DNA of 64,000 nucleotides from Marivibrio sp040218065 (GTDB lineage Bacteria > Pseudomonadota > Alphaproteobacteria > UBA8366 > Aestuariispiraceae). The stretch covers positions 1 through 64,000 of the forward strand of contig NZ_JAVJQE010000002.1 in the NCBI RefSeq assembly GCF_040218065.1, in the 5' to 3' direction. A program made the translations under genes and the position numbers. Position 1 is the stretch's first letter. The number at the start of each line of letters is the position of its first letter. Shown here piece after piece: positions 1 through 7,699 of this stretch. The notes below the pieces were generated by a model. The model did not search any database. It saw only the letters and a list, made by a program, of their open reading frames with translations, and was not told the origin of the DNA.

Positions 1-1270
1 CCAGCGATTCCAGCGCTTCGCGCAGCGAACCGCAGACGGTCGGGATGTCCTGCAATTCCTCCGGCGGCAGGTCGTACAGATCCTTGTCCATGGCTTCGCC
101 CGGATGGATCTTGTTCTGGATGCCGTCGAGGCCGGCCATCAGCAGCGCGGTGTAGGCGAGGTACGGGTTCGCCGTCGGATCCGGGAACCGCGCCTCAAGC
201 CGCTTGCCCTTCGGGCTCGCGACATAGGGAATGCGGATCGAGGCCGAGCGGTTGCGCGCCGAATAGGCGAGCAGGACCGGGGCTTCGAAGCCCGGGATCA
301 GGCGCTTGTAGCTCTTGGTCGACGGGTTGGTGAAGGCGTTCAGCGCCTTGGCGTGCTTGATGATGCCCCCGATGTAGAACAGGCAGGTCTCCGACAGGTC
401 GGCGTAGCCCGAGCCTGCGAAGGTGTTCTTGCCGTCCTTCCAGATGGACTGGTGGACGTGCATGCCCGAGCCGTTGTCGCCGACGACCGGCTTCGGCATG
501 AAGGTCGCGGTCTTGCCGTAGGCGTGGGCGACCTGATGCACCACGTATTTGTAGATCTGCATCTGGTCGGCGCAGCGCACCAGCGTGTTGAACTTGATGC
601 CCAGCTCATGCTGCGCCGGCGCGACCTCGTGGTGATGCTTTTCCATCTCGAGGCCCATCTCGATCATGGTCGAGACCATCTCGGCGCGCATGTCTTGGCC
701 CGAGTCGACCGGCGGGACGGGGAAATAACCGCCCTTGATCGCCGGACGGTGACCCATGTTGCCTTCCTCGAAGTCGGAGGCGGAATTGTAGGGGCCTTCC
801 TCGCTGTCGATCTTGTAAGCCATGAAGTTCATCTCAGTCGACCACTTGACGTCGTCGAACACGAAGAACTCGGCTTCCGGGCCGAAGAAGGCGGTGTCGC
901 CGATGCCGGCGCTGGCCATGTAGGCCAAGGCCTTCTTGGCGGTCGAGCGCGGATCGCGATCGTAGGGCTGGCCGGTCGACGGCTCCAGAATGTCGCAGAA
1001 CAGCACCAGCAACGGCTGGGCGGCGAACGGATCCATTACGGCCGTCTCCGGATCCGGCATCAGGATCATGTCCGACTCGTTGATCGCCTTCCAGCCGGCG
1101 ATCGAGGAGCCGTCGAACATGATGCCGTCCTTGAAGACGTCCTCGTCGATGGTGGAGACGTGCTGTGCGGTGTGCTGCCACTTGCCGCGCGGGTCGGTGA
1201 AGCGGAAATCGACGTACTGGACGTCGTTTTCCTTGATCATTTCCATGACTTTGTTGATCGCGTCGGACAT
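1..1270 (-). CDS. glnA: Glutamine synthetase type I, partial (C-terminus outside window)
   Basis: Makes glutamine from glutamate, ammonia and ATP; a dodecameric cytosolic enzyme. The translation begins MSDAINKVMEMIKENDVQY and carries the type I landmarks MFDGSSIAGW, FFGPEAEFF and KHHHEVAPAQHE. The adenylylation loop DLYDLPPEE places the target tyrosine at residue 399, so GlnE-type control is likely. About 423 codons are present; family members are near 469, so roughly 46 C-terminal residues lie beyond base 1. The ATG at 1268-1270 follows glnB by 64 bases on the same strand, the usual PII-GlnA operon. Regulation probably comes from the sigma-54 promoter upstream of glnB. The identity is secure; only the 3' end is missing. 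Confidence 0.98.
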   Translation of the reverse strand, partial: MSDAINKVMEMIKENDVQYVDFRFTDPRGKWQHTAQHVSTIDEDVFKDGIMFDGSSIAGWKAINESDMILMPDPETAVMDPFAAQPLLVLFCDILEPSTGQPYDRDPRSTAKKALAYMASAGIGDTAFFGPEAEFFVFDDVKWSTEMNFMAYKIDSEEGPYNSASDFEEGNMGHRPAIKGGYFPVPPVDSGQDMRAEMVSTMIEMGLEMEKHHHEVAPAQHELGIKFNTLVRCADQMQIYKYVVHQVAHAYGKTATFMPKPVVGDNGSGMHVHQSIWKDGKNTFAGSGYADLSETCLFYIGGIIKHAKALNAFTNPSTKSYKRLIPGFEAPVLLAYSARNRSASIRIPYVASPKGKRLEARFPDPTANPYLAYTALLMAGLDGIQNKIHPGEAMDKDLYDLPPEELQDIPTVCGSLREALESL

Positions 1271-1334
1271 TGTCCTGTTCCCTCTCGCGTTTACCGTCTT
1301 GATTGTGACGCCGCCTGCAGGCGGCCTCGGTCCG

Positions 1335-1673
1335 TTAGATCGCCTCCGAGCCGGTCTCGCCGGTGCGGATGCGGATCACTTCCTCGATGCTGGAGACGAA
1401 GATCTTGCCGTCCCCGATGCGGCCGGTCTTGGCTGCGTTCTGGATCGCCTCGACCGCCCGTTCGGCGAGCCCGTCCTCGACGACGATCTCCAGCTTAACT
1501 TTCGGCAGGAAATCGACGACGTATTCGGCCCCGCGGTAGAGTTCCGTGTGGCCCTTCTGGCGGCCGAAGCCTTTCGCTTCGGTGACGGTGATTCCTTGGA
1601 TGCCCACCTCGTGGAGCGCTTCCTTCACCTCATCCAGCTTGAAGGGCTTGATGATGGCTTCGATCTTCTTCAT
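1335..1673 (-). CDS. glnB: Nitrogen regulatory protein P-II
   Basis: A trimeric PII signal protein that binds 2-oxoglutarate and ATP/ADP and reports nitrogen status to GlnD, GlnE and NtrB. The 112-residue protein starts MKKIEAIIKPFKLDEVKEAL and has the T-loop GHTELYRGAEY with the uridylylation tyrosine exactly at residue 51. The C-terminal block GRIGDGKIFV is also typical. The reading frame stays open upstream, but the family start and length fix the ATG at 1671-1673. It leads the glnBA operon; a sigma-54 promoter lies 161 bases upstream. It could be called GlnK by sequence alone, but linkage to glnA rather than amtB favours GlnB. Confidence 0.97.
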   Translation of the reverse strand: MKKIEAIIKPFKLDEVKEALHEVGIQGITVTEAKGFGRQKGHTELYRGAEYVVDFLPKVKLEIVVEDGLAERAVEAIQNAAKTGRIGDGKIFVSSIEEVIRIRTGETGSEAI

Positions 1674-2075
1674 CGGATCACTGATCTCCTCAAACTTGAA
1701 ACGCCCGCCGGGGTCCGGCTCTCGTGATCGACGTCGGCCGATCGACCTCGGCGGCGGCGGACCGACCGTCGCGACGCGCGCCCCAAACGGGGGCGGGGCG
1801 CCGCGCCGAGGCGCAACCGTCCGCCCCTGCCTTAGCAGGGGGCGTGCCACAGAAAGCAACCTTAAAAAAGGAAAGAAAAACAGAGGGATACCTTGGCGCC
1901 GGGGGAAGGCGGCGGGATTTTTGGCGCCCGAAATCAAGGCATTTGATTAATTTTTAGGCAAAGCGCGGGCGGCGGTTTGCCAGGGCGCCCGCGGGACGGT
2001 ACCCTTGAGTGCGTTGATCTGTAGACGCTCGCCCCGTGCGTTCGTTCGTGCGCCCTTCCGCGTGAGGAGTTCGTC
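1674..2075. other. 402-base intergenic region, divergent glnB / methyltransferase
   Basis: No credible gene is seen here. It holds the leader of glnB on the minus strand, a sigma-54 promoter at 1834-1849, and a GC-rich inverted repeat (CCCCTGC/GCAGGGG, about 1824-1841) overlapping its -12 element. There is an A-rich tract at 1861-1880 and two copies of the palindrome GGCGCC (1895-1900 and 1923-1928), 28 bases apart, upstream of the promoter. These copies sit where an enhancer-binding activator could act, but they do not match the usual NtrC consensus well. The methyltransferase start is preceded by a GAGGAG ribosome site near 2064-2069. Confidence 0.6.
1834..1849 (-). promoter_or_regulatory. 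Sigma-54 (RpoN) promoter for glnBA
   Basis: Read on the minus strand the bases are TGGCACGCCCCCTGCT. The consensus TGGCACG-N4-TTGCW is matched at every fixed position except one (C for the first T of TTGC), and the GG-to-GC spacing is correct. It points toward glnB, 161 bases ahead of its start codon, fitting NtrC-dependent control of glnBA known in other proteobacteria. Transcription would begin about 12 bases downstream of the GC element. Confidence 0.75.
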
Positions 2076-2723
2076 ATGTCCAAAGCCGCGATCGATCCCT
2101 GGCTTGAGAAGGTATACCGCGCCGACGGCGAAGCTGCGCTCCGCGCGCATTACGACGCCTGGGCGCTCGACTACGAGCGCGACCTGATGGCCGCCGGCTA
2201 TCGCTATCCGCCGGTCGGCGCGGCGCTGGTGGCACGGCGTGCGGCGTCGGACGCGCTGATCCTCGACGGCGGCTGCGGGACCGGATTGATGGGCGAGGCG
2301 CTGGCGGCGGTCGGGTATCGGCGGCTGATCGGGCTCGATCTGTCGGACGGGATGCTGGACGTCGCGCGTGCGAAAGGCTGCTATGAGCGGCTGATCAAGG
2401 GCGCGCTCGGCGCGCGCATCGACGGGGTCGAGGACGCGAGCCTCGACGCCTGCATCAGTTTCGGCACGCTCACCCCCGGACACGCGCCGCCTGAGTCGCT
2501 GACCGGCATGGTGCGGGCGGTGAAGCCTGGCGGCTTTATGATTTTTTCCGTCAGCCGCCCGGCCTGGGAAGAGGGCGGCTTCGGCGCGCTCGCCGACGAT
2601 CTGGAGGCCGCCGGACGCTGGCGATGCGTCGAGCGTTCGACGGAGATCCGCGCGATGCCCTATTCCGAAAGCGAGGGCGATTTGACGGCGCGCATCCACG
2701 TCTACCGCGCGGCCGAACGGTGA
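2076..2723 (+). CDS. Class I SAM-dependent methyltransferase (METTL27-like)
   Basis: A 215-residue cytosolic methyltransferase of unknown substrate. The SAM-binding motif I reads ILDGGCGTGLMGEAL (about residues 62-76), followed by motif II IGLDLSDGMLDVAR. The N-terminal HYDAWALDYERDL block and later RAVKPGGFMIFSVS resemble the METTL27 (WBSCR27) type of small methyltransferase. Its ATG follows a GAGGAG ribosome site. The stop codon overlaps the GTG start of the next gene (GTGA), so the two are probably co-translated. The fold is clear, the substrate is not. Confidence 0.8.
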   Translation: MSKAAIDPWLEKVYRADGEAALRAHYDAWALDYERDLMAAGYRYPPVGAALVARRAASDALILDGGCGTGLMGEALAAVGYRRLIGLDLSDGMLDVARAKGCYERLIKGALGARIDGVEDASLDACISFGTLTPGHAPPESLTGMVRAVKPGGFMIFSVSRPAWEEGGFGALADDLEAAGRWRCVERSTEIRAMPYSESEGDLTARIHVYRAAER

Positions 2724-3307
2724 GGCGCGCGTACGCCGCGCTCTTCGCGGTCGCGTTGGCGAACGCGGCGGGCTCGGCGCCGGCCGCGGCCGAACCGCTC
2801 CCCACGGCGGACGCCTATCGTCAGATCGACTTCGCAGACGGGCGCGGGCGGTTGACCGCGCGCTACGCGCCGGTCGAGCCGCCGCCGGCCGACAGCCGCG
2901 AGATCAAGGTGCTGCAGACCCCGACCGGCGTCGGCGCGGGGACTGCGGGGGCGCGGCTTCTGAGCGAGGCGGCCGAAGGATTCCGCCGCCGCGCCGAACA
3001 GGATTGCCATGACGCGCAGGCCCGAACGCTGGAGGCGTCGTCGCCGAGCGGCGACGCCGCGACGGCGGTCGAGATCGTCTGCGAAGGCTTCGACCCGGTC
3101 TCCAGCGACGGGCGCGAGAGTCCTGAGAACAGCTATCTCTACGCGCGTTTCGAACTGCTGCGCGACACGTTGGTCGTGATGACCTATCAATGGCGCAGCC
3201 GGGCCGCGCCGGCGCAAGCGGTCGTCGCGTCCGACCTGTTGACGCGGGAGGTCAAGCCGACGCTGGCGCGCCTTCGTTTGAAACTGGCCGCCCGCCTGGC
3301 CGATTAA
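2720..3307 (+). CDS. Exported protein of unknown function
   Basis: The start is taken as GTG at 2720-2722, overlapping the upstream stop; it gives a 195-residue protein with an N-terminal Sec signal (VRRAYAALFAVALANAAGSA, then an Ala-rich cleavage region). I do not recognise a named domain. The C-terminal half, with CHDAQARTLEASSPSGD, then VEIVCEGFD and a late W-containing strand, resembles the second half of the lipoprotein at 22674-23369 in cysteine, SGD and GFD placement, so the two may be distant paralogues. The protein probably resides in the periplasm. An upstream in-frame start is possible but would hide the signal peptide. Confidence 0.65.
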   Translation: MRRAYAALFAVALANAAGSAPAAAEPLPTADAYRQIDFADGRGRLTARYAPVEPPPADSREIKVLQTPTGVGAGTAGARLLSEAAEGFRRRAEQDCHDAQARTLEASSPSGDAATAVEIVCEGFDPVSSDGRESPENSYLYARFELLRDTLVVMTYQWRSRAAPAQAVVASDLLTREVKPTLARLRLKLAARLAD

Positions 3308-3321
3308 CGGGAGAACCGCTG

Positions 3322-4281
3322 ATGCATGGCGGAGGTCAGCGCACGCGCGCCTCGTCCGGCGACGGCAAGCGGCCCGGCGATCCGGAGGCGATGGGCGACG
3401 CCAAGCTGCTTTGGGCGGTCGCCGCCAACATGGCGTTGACGGCGGGGCAGGTCGCGGGGGGATTGATCTCGGGCAGCCTGGCGCTGGTCGCGGACGCGCT
3501 GCACAATTTCTCCGACGCCGCCTCGCTGCTGCTGGCGCTGGTGGCGCGCAAGATCGGGCGCAAGCCGGCCGACGCGGGCCACAGCTTCGGCTATCGCCGG
3601 GCGGAGCTGATCGCAGCCCTGATCAATCTGACGGTCCTGGTCGTCCTGGGGTTGTTCTTGATCTATGAGGCCGCCTGGCGGCTGGTGGAGCCGGAGCCGA
3701 TCCAGGGCTGGATCGTCGTGATCGTGGCCGGTTTCGCCCTGGCGGTCGACGTGGCGACCGCGGTGCTGACCTTTGCGATGGCGCAACGCTCGATCAACGT
3801 GAAGGCGGCCTTCATCCACAATCTGGCCGACGCCGGCGCCTCGTTGGCGGTCATTGTCGGCGGCACGCTGATCCTGCTCTACGACTGGGTCTGGGTCGAC
3901 GCGCTGCTGACCCTGGCGATCGCGCTCTACGTGCTGTGGCAGGGGCTCGCGATGATGCCGCAAACCATTCACATCCTGATGGAAGGCGCACCCGAGGCGA
4001 TCCAGCGGCCGGAGGTGGTTGACGCCATGCGCTCTGTCGAGGGGGTCGAGGGCGTCCACCACGTCCATATCTGGCGCCTCGACGAAGGCCGTACGGCGCT
4101 CGAGGCGCACGTCGTGATCGCCGATCAGGCCGTTCAGGCCGGGGATCTGGCGCGCTTGGAGACGATCAAGGCTGAACTCAAAGCGCTGCTGTCGGAGCGC
4201 TTCGAGATCGCCCACTCCACCCTCGAGTTCGAGCGCGACGGCGCAGGCTGTGCGGGCGAGACGCCCCGACGGCTCAGCTGA
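3322..4281 (+). CDS. Cation diffusion facilitator, zinc-type exporter (CzcD/ZitB-like)
   Basis: A proton-coupled divalent cation exporter of the inner membrane. Of 319 residues, the first half has six hydrophobic segments. The transport-site motifs are present: HNFSDAAS in TM2 and HNLADAGAS in TM5, each HxxxD, which is the zinc/cadmium pattern. A cytosolic C-terminal domain follows, with the VEGVHHVHIWRLDEG strand typical of CDF dimerisation domains. The ATG at 3322 follows a GGGAGA ribosome site and lies 14 bases after the preceding gene. The last 8 bases overlap the convergent aminotransferase gene. Zinc is the likely substrate by motif, not proven. Confidence 0.92.
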   Translation: MHGGGQRTRASSGDGKRPGDPEAMGDAKLLWAVAANMALTAGQVAGGLISGSLALVADALHNFSDAASLLLALVARKIGRKPADAGHSFGYRRAELIAALINLTVLVVLGLFLIYEAAWRLVEPEPIQGWIVVIVAGFALAVDVATAVLTFAMAQRSINVKAAFIHNLADAGASLAVIVGGTLILLYDWVWVDALLTLAIALYVLWQGLAMMPQTIHILMEGAPEAIQRPEVVDAMRSVEGVEGVHHVHIWRLDEGRTALEAHVVIADQAVQAGDLARLETIKAELKALLSERFEIAHSTLEFERDGAGCAGETPRRLS

Positions 4282-5455
4282 GCAAGGCCGCCATCCGGTC
4301 CATCGCCTCCTCGATATTCTGCGTCGAATTGGCGTAAGAGATCCGCAGATAGCCCTCGCCGAACAGGCCGAAGCTGGGGCCTGCGATCGCCGCGACGCCC
4401 GCCTCCTCCAGCAGGCGGTCCTGCAGCCCGCGCGACTCCAAGCCTGTCCCCTCGATGTTCGGGAAGGCGTAGAAGGCGCCGCCCGGCTCGACGCAGCGCA
4501 CGCCGGGCAGGGCGTTCAGCCGGTCGACCGTGACGCGGCGCCGCTCGTCGAAGGCTTGCACCATCGCCTCCGCGGCGTCCTGCGGCCCTTCCAGGGCGGC
4601 GATGCCGGCGTACTGCGTCGGCGCGTTGACGCAGGAATGATCGTTGACGCACAGCCGCACTGCGCGCTCCACCAGCGCTTCCGGCCAGACCGCATAGCCC
4701 AAGCGCCAGCCCGTCATCGCGTAGCGTTTCGACCAGCCGTCCAGCATGATCGCCTGACCGGCGAGCTCCGGATACTGCAGGATCGAGCGATGCTCGCGAC
4801 CGTCATACAGCATGGTGGAATAGATCTCGTCCGACAGGACGGCGACGTCCGGACGCTCCGCCAGCGCCTCGGCCAGCTTGTCCATCTCCTCGGGCGGCGT
4901 GACGCCGCCGGTCGGATTAGCGGGAGAATTCACGATGACGAGGCGCGTGCGTTCCGTCATGCGCTCGATCACATCGGACGCGGAGAAGGCGAAGGCGTTC
5001 TCTTCGCGCAGCGGAATGGGCACGGCCTTCGCGCCCGTGAACTCGATCGCCGAGCGATAGATTGGAAAGCCGGGATCGGGATAGAGGATCTCCGCCCCCG
5101 GCTCGCCGAACATCAGCATGGCGAAGAACATGGTCGGCTTGCCGCCGGGGACGACGACGACGCGCCCCGGGTCGACCTCGACGCCGTGGCGGGCGTGCAG
5201 GTCGGCCGCGACCGCCTCGCGCAGCGCCGGGACGCCTTGCGCCGGCGTGTAGCCGTGATGTCCGTCGCGCAGCGCCTTAACCGCCGCCTCCACCACATGA
5301 TCGGGCGTGGGAAAATCGGGTTGTCCGATGCCCAGATTGATCACCGGCGACCGGCCGTCGGCGCGTCTGGCCGCATCCAGCCGCGCCGCGCGGGCCAGCA
5401 CGTCGAAAGCGGTCTCGGTCCCCAGATTGGCTAGGTTGGCGGCGGTTTTCAGCAT
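4274..5455 (-). CDS. Class I/II PLP-dependent aminotransferase
   Basis: A fold-type I aminotransferase of 393 residues, converting an amino acid and a 2-oxo acid. Visible landmarks are NLGIGQPDFPTPDHV near the N-terminus, VNSPANPTGG, SDEIYSTMLYDG, and the Schiff-base lysine in DGWSKRYAMTGWRLGY. The C-terminal substrate arginine lies in YLRISYA. I chose the ATG at 5453-5455, which has GGGAGC just upstream; a frame extension of 20 codons lacks such a site. The gene is divergent from the deacetylase pair at 5600-7692, which may point to amine or amino-acid catabolism. The specific amino donor cannot be told from sequence. Confidence 0.88.
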   Translation of the reverse strand: MLKTAANLANLGTETAFDVLARAARLDAARRADGRSPVINLGIGQPDFPTPDHVVEAAVKALRDGHHGYTPAQGVPALREAVAADLHARHGVEVDPGRVVVVPGGKPTMFFAMLMFGEPGAEILYPDPGFPIYRSAIEFTGAKAVPIPLREENAFAFSASDVIERMTERTRLVIVNSPANPTGGVTPPEEMDKLAEALAERPDVAVLSDEIYSTMLYDGREHRSILQYPELAGQAIMLDGWSKRYAMTGWRLGYAVWPEALVERAVRLCVNDHSCVNAPTQYAGIAALEGPQDAAEAMVQAFDERRRVTVDRLNALPGVRCVEPGGAFYAFPNIEGTGLESRGLQDRLLEEAGVAAIAGPSFGLFGEGYLRISYANSTQNIEEAMDRMAALLS

Positions 5456-5599
5456 CGCTAGGCGCTCCCAAATACTATCCGCATAGGCTTTAAGCGCGCG
5501 CTCGTCCTTACGCAAGCGCGCGTCACTTCGGGCTTTCTAAGCGGGTCGGCTGTTTGCATGATGCGAACCCGCTGGGACAGAAAGAACAGGATTGAGCCG

Positions 5600-6643
5600 T
5601 TGAAAACCGTTTACACCGACCGTCACCGTCTGCGGAACGCGAAGACCGAACTCTATGGCGGGGCCATCGTGCCGCCGTTCGAATGTGCGGAGCGTCTGGA
5701 CTTCATCACGCAGCGCCTGAAAGAGGTCGATCTCGGCCCGATCGTCGAGCCGCAGAGTTTCGGCCTCGACCCGGTGCGCCGCATCCACGACGCGGACTAT
5801 CTCGACTTCCTGTCGATCTGCTGGGACGAGTGGAAAGCGGCCGGCTTCGAGGGCGAGGCGATCGCCGCCAACTGGCCCGCGCGTCGGATGAGCAGCCGGC
5901 GACCAAAACATATCGACGGGCTGATCGGCTACCACGCGCTCGCCTCCGAGACCTCGATTTGCCCGGGAACGTGGGAGGCCGCGCAGGCCAGCGCCGACGT
6001 CGCGCTCACCGCGCGCAAGCTGATCGCGGAGGGCGAGCGGGCGGCCTTCGCGCTCTGCCGCCCGCCGGGCCACCATGCGACCGGCGACATGTTCGGCGGG
6101 TATTGCTTCTTGAACAACGCCGCCATCGCGGCGCAGGCGTTTCTCGACGACGGCGCGAAGAAAGTCGCGATCCTCGACGTCGACTTCCATCACGGCAACG
6201 GGACGCAGGACATCTTCTACGGCCGCGACGACGTGCTGTTCGCCTCGCTCCACGGCGAGCCGGAGACCGCCTTCCCCTATTTCCTCGGCTACGCCGACGA
6301 GACGGGCGAGGGGGCCGGCCGCGGCTTCACGCTCAACTACCCGATGCCGGAAGGTACGCCTTTCGACAAATGGGCCGAGGCGCTCGACGACGCGCTGGCC
6401 AAGATCCGCGGCTATCAGCCGACCGCTCTCGTGGTCTCGCTCGGCGTGGACACGTTCGAGGAGGATCCGATCAGCTATTTCAAGCTGAAGAGCGACGATT
6501 ACACGACCTACGGCCGGATGATCGGCAAGACGGGTCTGCCGACCCTCTTCGTCATGGAGGGCGGCTATGCGGTCGAGCAGGTCGGAATCAATACGGTCAA
6601 CGTGCTTCAGGGCTTCGAGGATGCGGCCCCGGCGCTGAACTGA
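5600..6643 (+). CDS. Histone deacetylase-family amidohydrolase (acetylpolyamine aminohydrolase-like), copy 1
   Basis: A zinc deacetylase of the arginase/HDAC fold, probably removing acetyl groups from acetylated polyamines or related amides in the cytosol. The motif series is intact: CRPPGHHATGDMFGGYCFLNN, DVDFHHGNGTQDIFY (zinc Asp and His), SLHGEPETAFPY, GVDTFEEDP (second zinc Asp) and MEGGY (active-site Tyr). The TTG at 5600 is preferred: AACAGGA lies 9 bases upstream and homologues begin near KTVYTDRH. In-frame ATGs at 5558 and 5561 have no clear ribosome site. The next gene is a paralogue 11 bases downstream, so this is a tandem duplication in one operon. Confidence 0.88.
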   Translation: MKTVYTDRHRLRNAKTELYGGAIVPPFECAERLDFITQRLKEVDLGPIVEPQSFGLDPVRRIHDADYLDFLSICWDEWKAAGFEGEAIAANWPARRMSSRRPKHIDGLIGYHALASETSICPGTWEAAQASADVALTARKLIAEGERAAFALCRPPGHHATGDMFGGYCFLNNAAIAAQAFLDDGAKKVAILDVDFHHGNGTQDIFYGRDDVLFASLHGEPETAFPYFLGYADETGEGAGRGFTLNYPMPEGTPFDKWAEALDDALAKIRGYQPTALVVSLGVDTFEEDPISYFKLKSDDYTTYGRMIGKTGLPTLFVMEGGYAVEQVGINTVNVLQGFEDAAPALN

Positions 6644-6654
6644 CAGGCCAGGGC

Positions 6655-7692
6655 ATGCGCATCATCTATTCCGACGCTCACGAACGCCATGTCCCGAAGC
6701 TCGATCTGGTCAACGGCGAGCTGGGCGCGCCGGCCGAAGGGCCGTTCCGCGCCCAGGCCGTGCTCGACGGGGTGCGCGAGGCCGGGGTCGGCCGCATCGA
6801 AGCCCCGCAGGATTGGGGCCGCGAGTATCTGAGCCGGATCCACACGGCCGCCTATGTCGACTTTCTTGAGAGCGCCTGGGACGAATGGGCGGCGGCCTAC
6901 GGCGCGGACGCCGCAGACGCGCTGCCGCTCGCGCGCGTGCAACACGACATGCGCCGCGACCGGATTCCGCGCTCGATCGACGGCAAGCTCAGCTACTTCA
7001 GCTACGATATCGGCAGCCCGATCGGACCGGGAACCTGGGCGGCCGCGCTGAAAAGCGCGCATTGCGCGACCACGGCCGCCGACATCGTCGCGGGCGGAGA
7101 GCGCGCGGCCTTCTCGCTCGGCCGGCCGGGCGGGCACCACGCGGGGGTCGATTACTACGCCGGCTATTGCTACCTCGCGATCGAGGCGCTGGCGGCGCAG
7201 CATCTCCTCGACCGCGGCGCGAAGAAGGTCGCGATCCTCGACGTCGACTACCATCACGGCAACGGGCCGCAATCGATCTTTTATCGGCGCGGGGACGTCT
7301 TTTACGGTTCGATCCACGGCGATCCTTCGGACGAATACCCCTTTTTCACCGGCTACGCCGACGAGACGGGCGAGGGGGAAGGCGAGGGCGCGACCCTCAA
7401 CATCCCGCTGCCCTTCGGGACCGGCTGGCGCGCCTACGAGCCGGCCTTGGCCCATCTGACCGAGGCGACGCGCCGCTTCGGCGCCGACGCCCTGGTGATC
7501 GCCATGGGCGTCGACACCCACAAGGACGACCCGATCAGCCGGTTCCGGCTGGAGGTAGACCACTATCCGCGGATCGGCGCGGCGATCGCGAGCTTGCGTC
7601 TGCCGACCGTCTGGATCAACGGCGGCGGCTACGACGCGGCCGCGCTGAAAGCCGGCGTCCCGGCGATGTTGGCGGGGTTCGAGGGGGCGTGA
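6655..7692 (+). CDS. Histone deacetylase-family amidohydrolase, copy 2
   Basis: A 345-residue paralogue of the gene just upstream, separated by 11 bases. The zinc and catalytic elements are kept: GRPGGHHAGVDYYAGYCYL, ILDVDYHHGNGPQSIFY, SIHGDPSDEYPFFTG, GVDTHKDDP and NGGGY. It differs from copy 1 around the pocket: FLNN is replaced by YLAIEALAA, the CRPP of copy 1 by GRPG, and EGGY by GGGY. These changes suggest a different acyl-amine substrate rather than loss of activity. The two copies may form a heterodimer or act on successive substrates; this is inference. Confidence 0.87.
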   Translation: MRIIYSDAHERHVPKLDLVNGELGAPAEGPFRAQAVLDGVREAGVGRIEAPQDWGREYLSRIHTAAYVDFLESAWDEWAAAYGADAADALPLARVQHDMRRDRIPRSIDGKLSYFSYDIGSPIGPGTWAAALKSAHCATTAADIVAGGERAAFSLGRPGGHHAGVDYYAGYCYLAIEALAAQHLLDRGAKKVAILDVDYHHGNGPQSIFYRRGDVFYGSIHGDPSDEYPFFTGYADETGEGEGEGATLNIPLPFGTGWRAYEPALAHLTEATRRFGADALVIAMGVDTHKDDPISRFRLEVDHYPRIGAAIASLRLPTVWINGGGYDAAALKAGVPAMLAGFEGA

Positions 7693-7699
7693 TCCCGCC

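Noticed and set aside
104..1498. Long plus-strand open frame opposite glnA
   Set aside because: It is the antisense shadow of glnA, without family similarity; the minus frame is glnA itself.
5683..7692. A single fused reading frame covering both deacetylase genes
   Set aside because: Its first part is an out-of-frame, Arg-rich shadow of copy 1; only the part from 6655 is real, so this is not a fusion protein.
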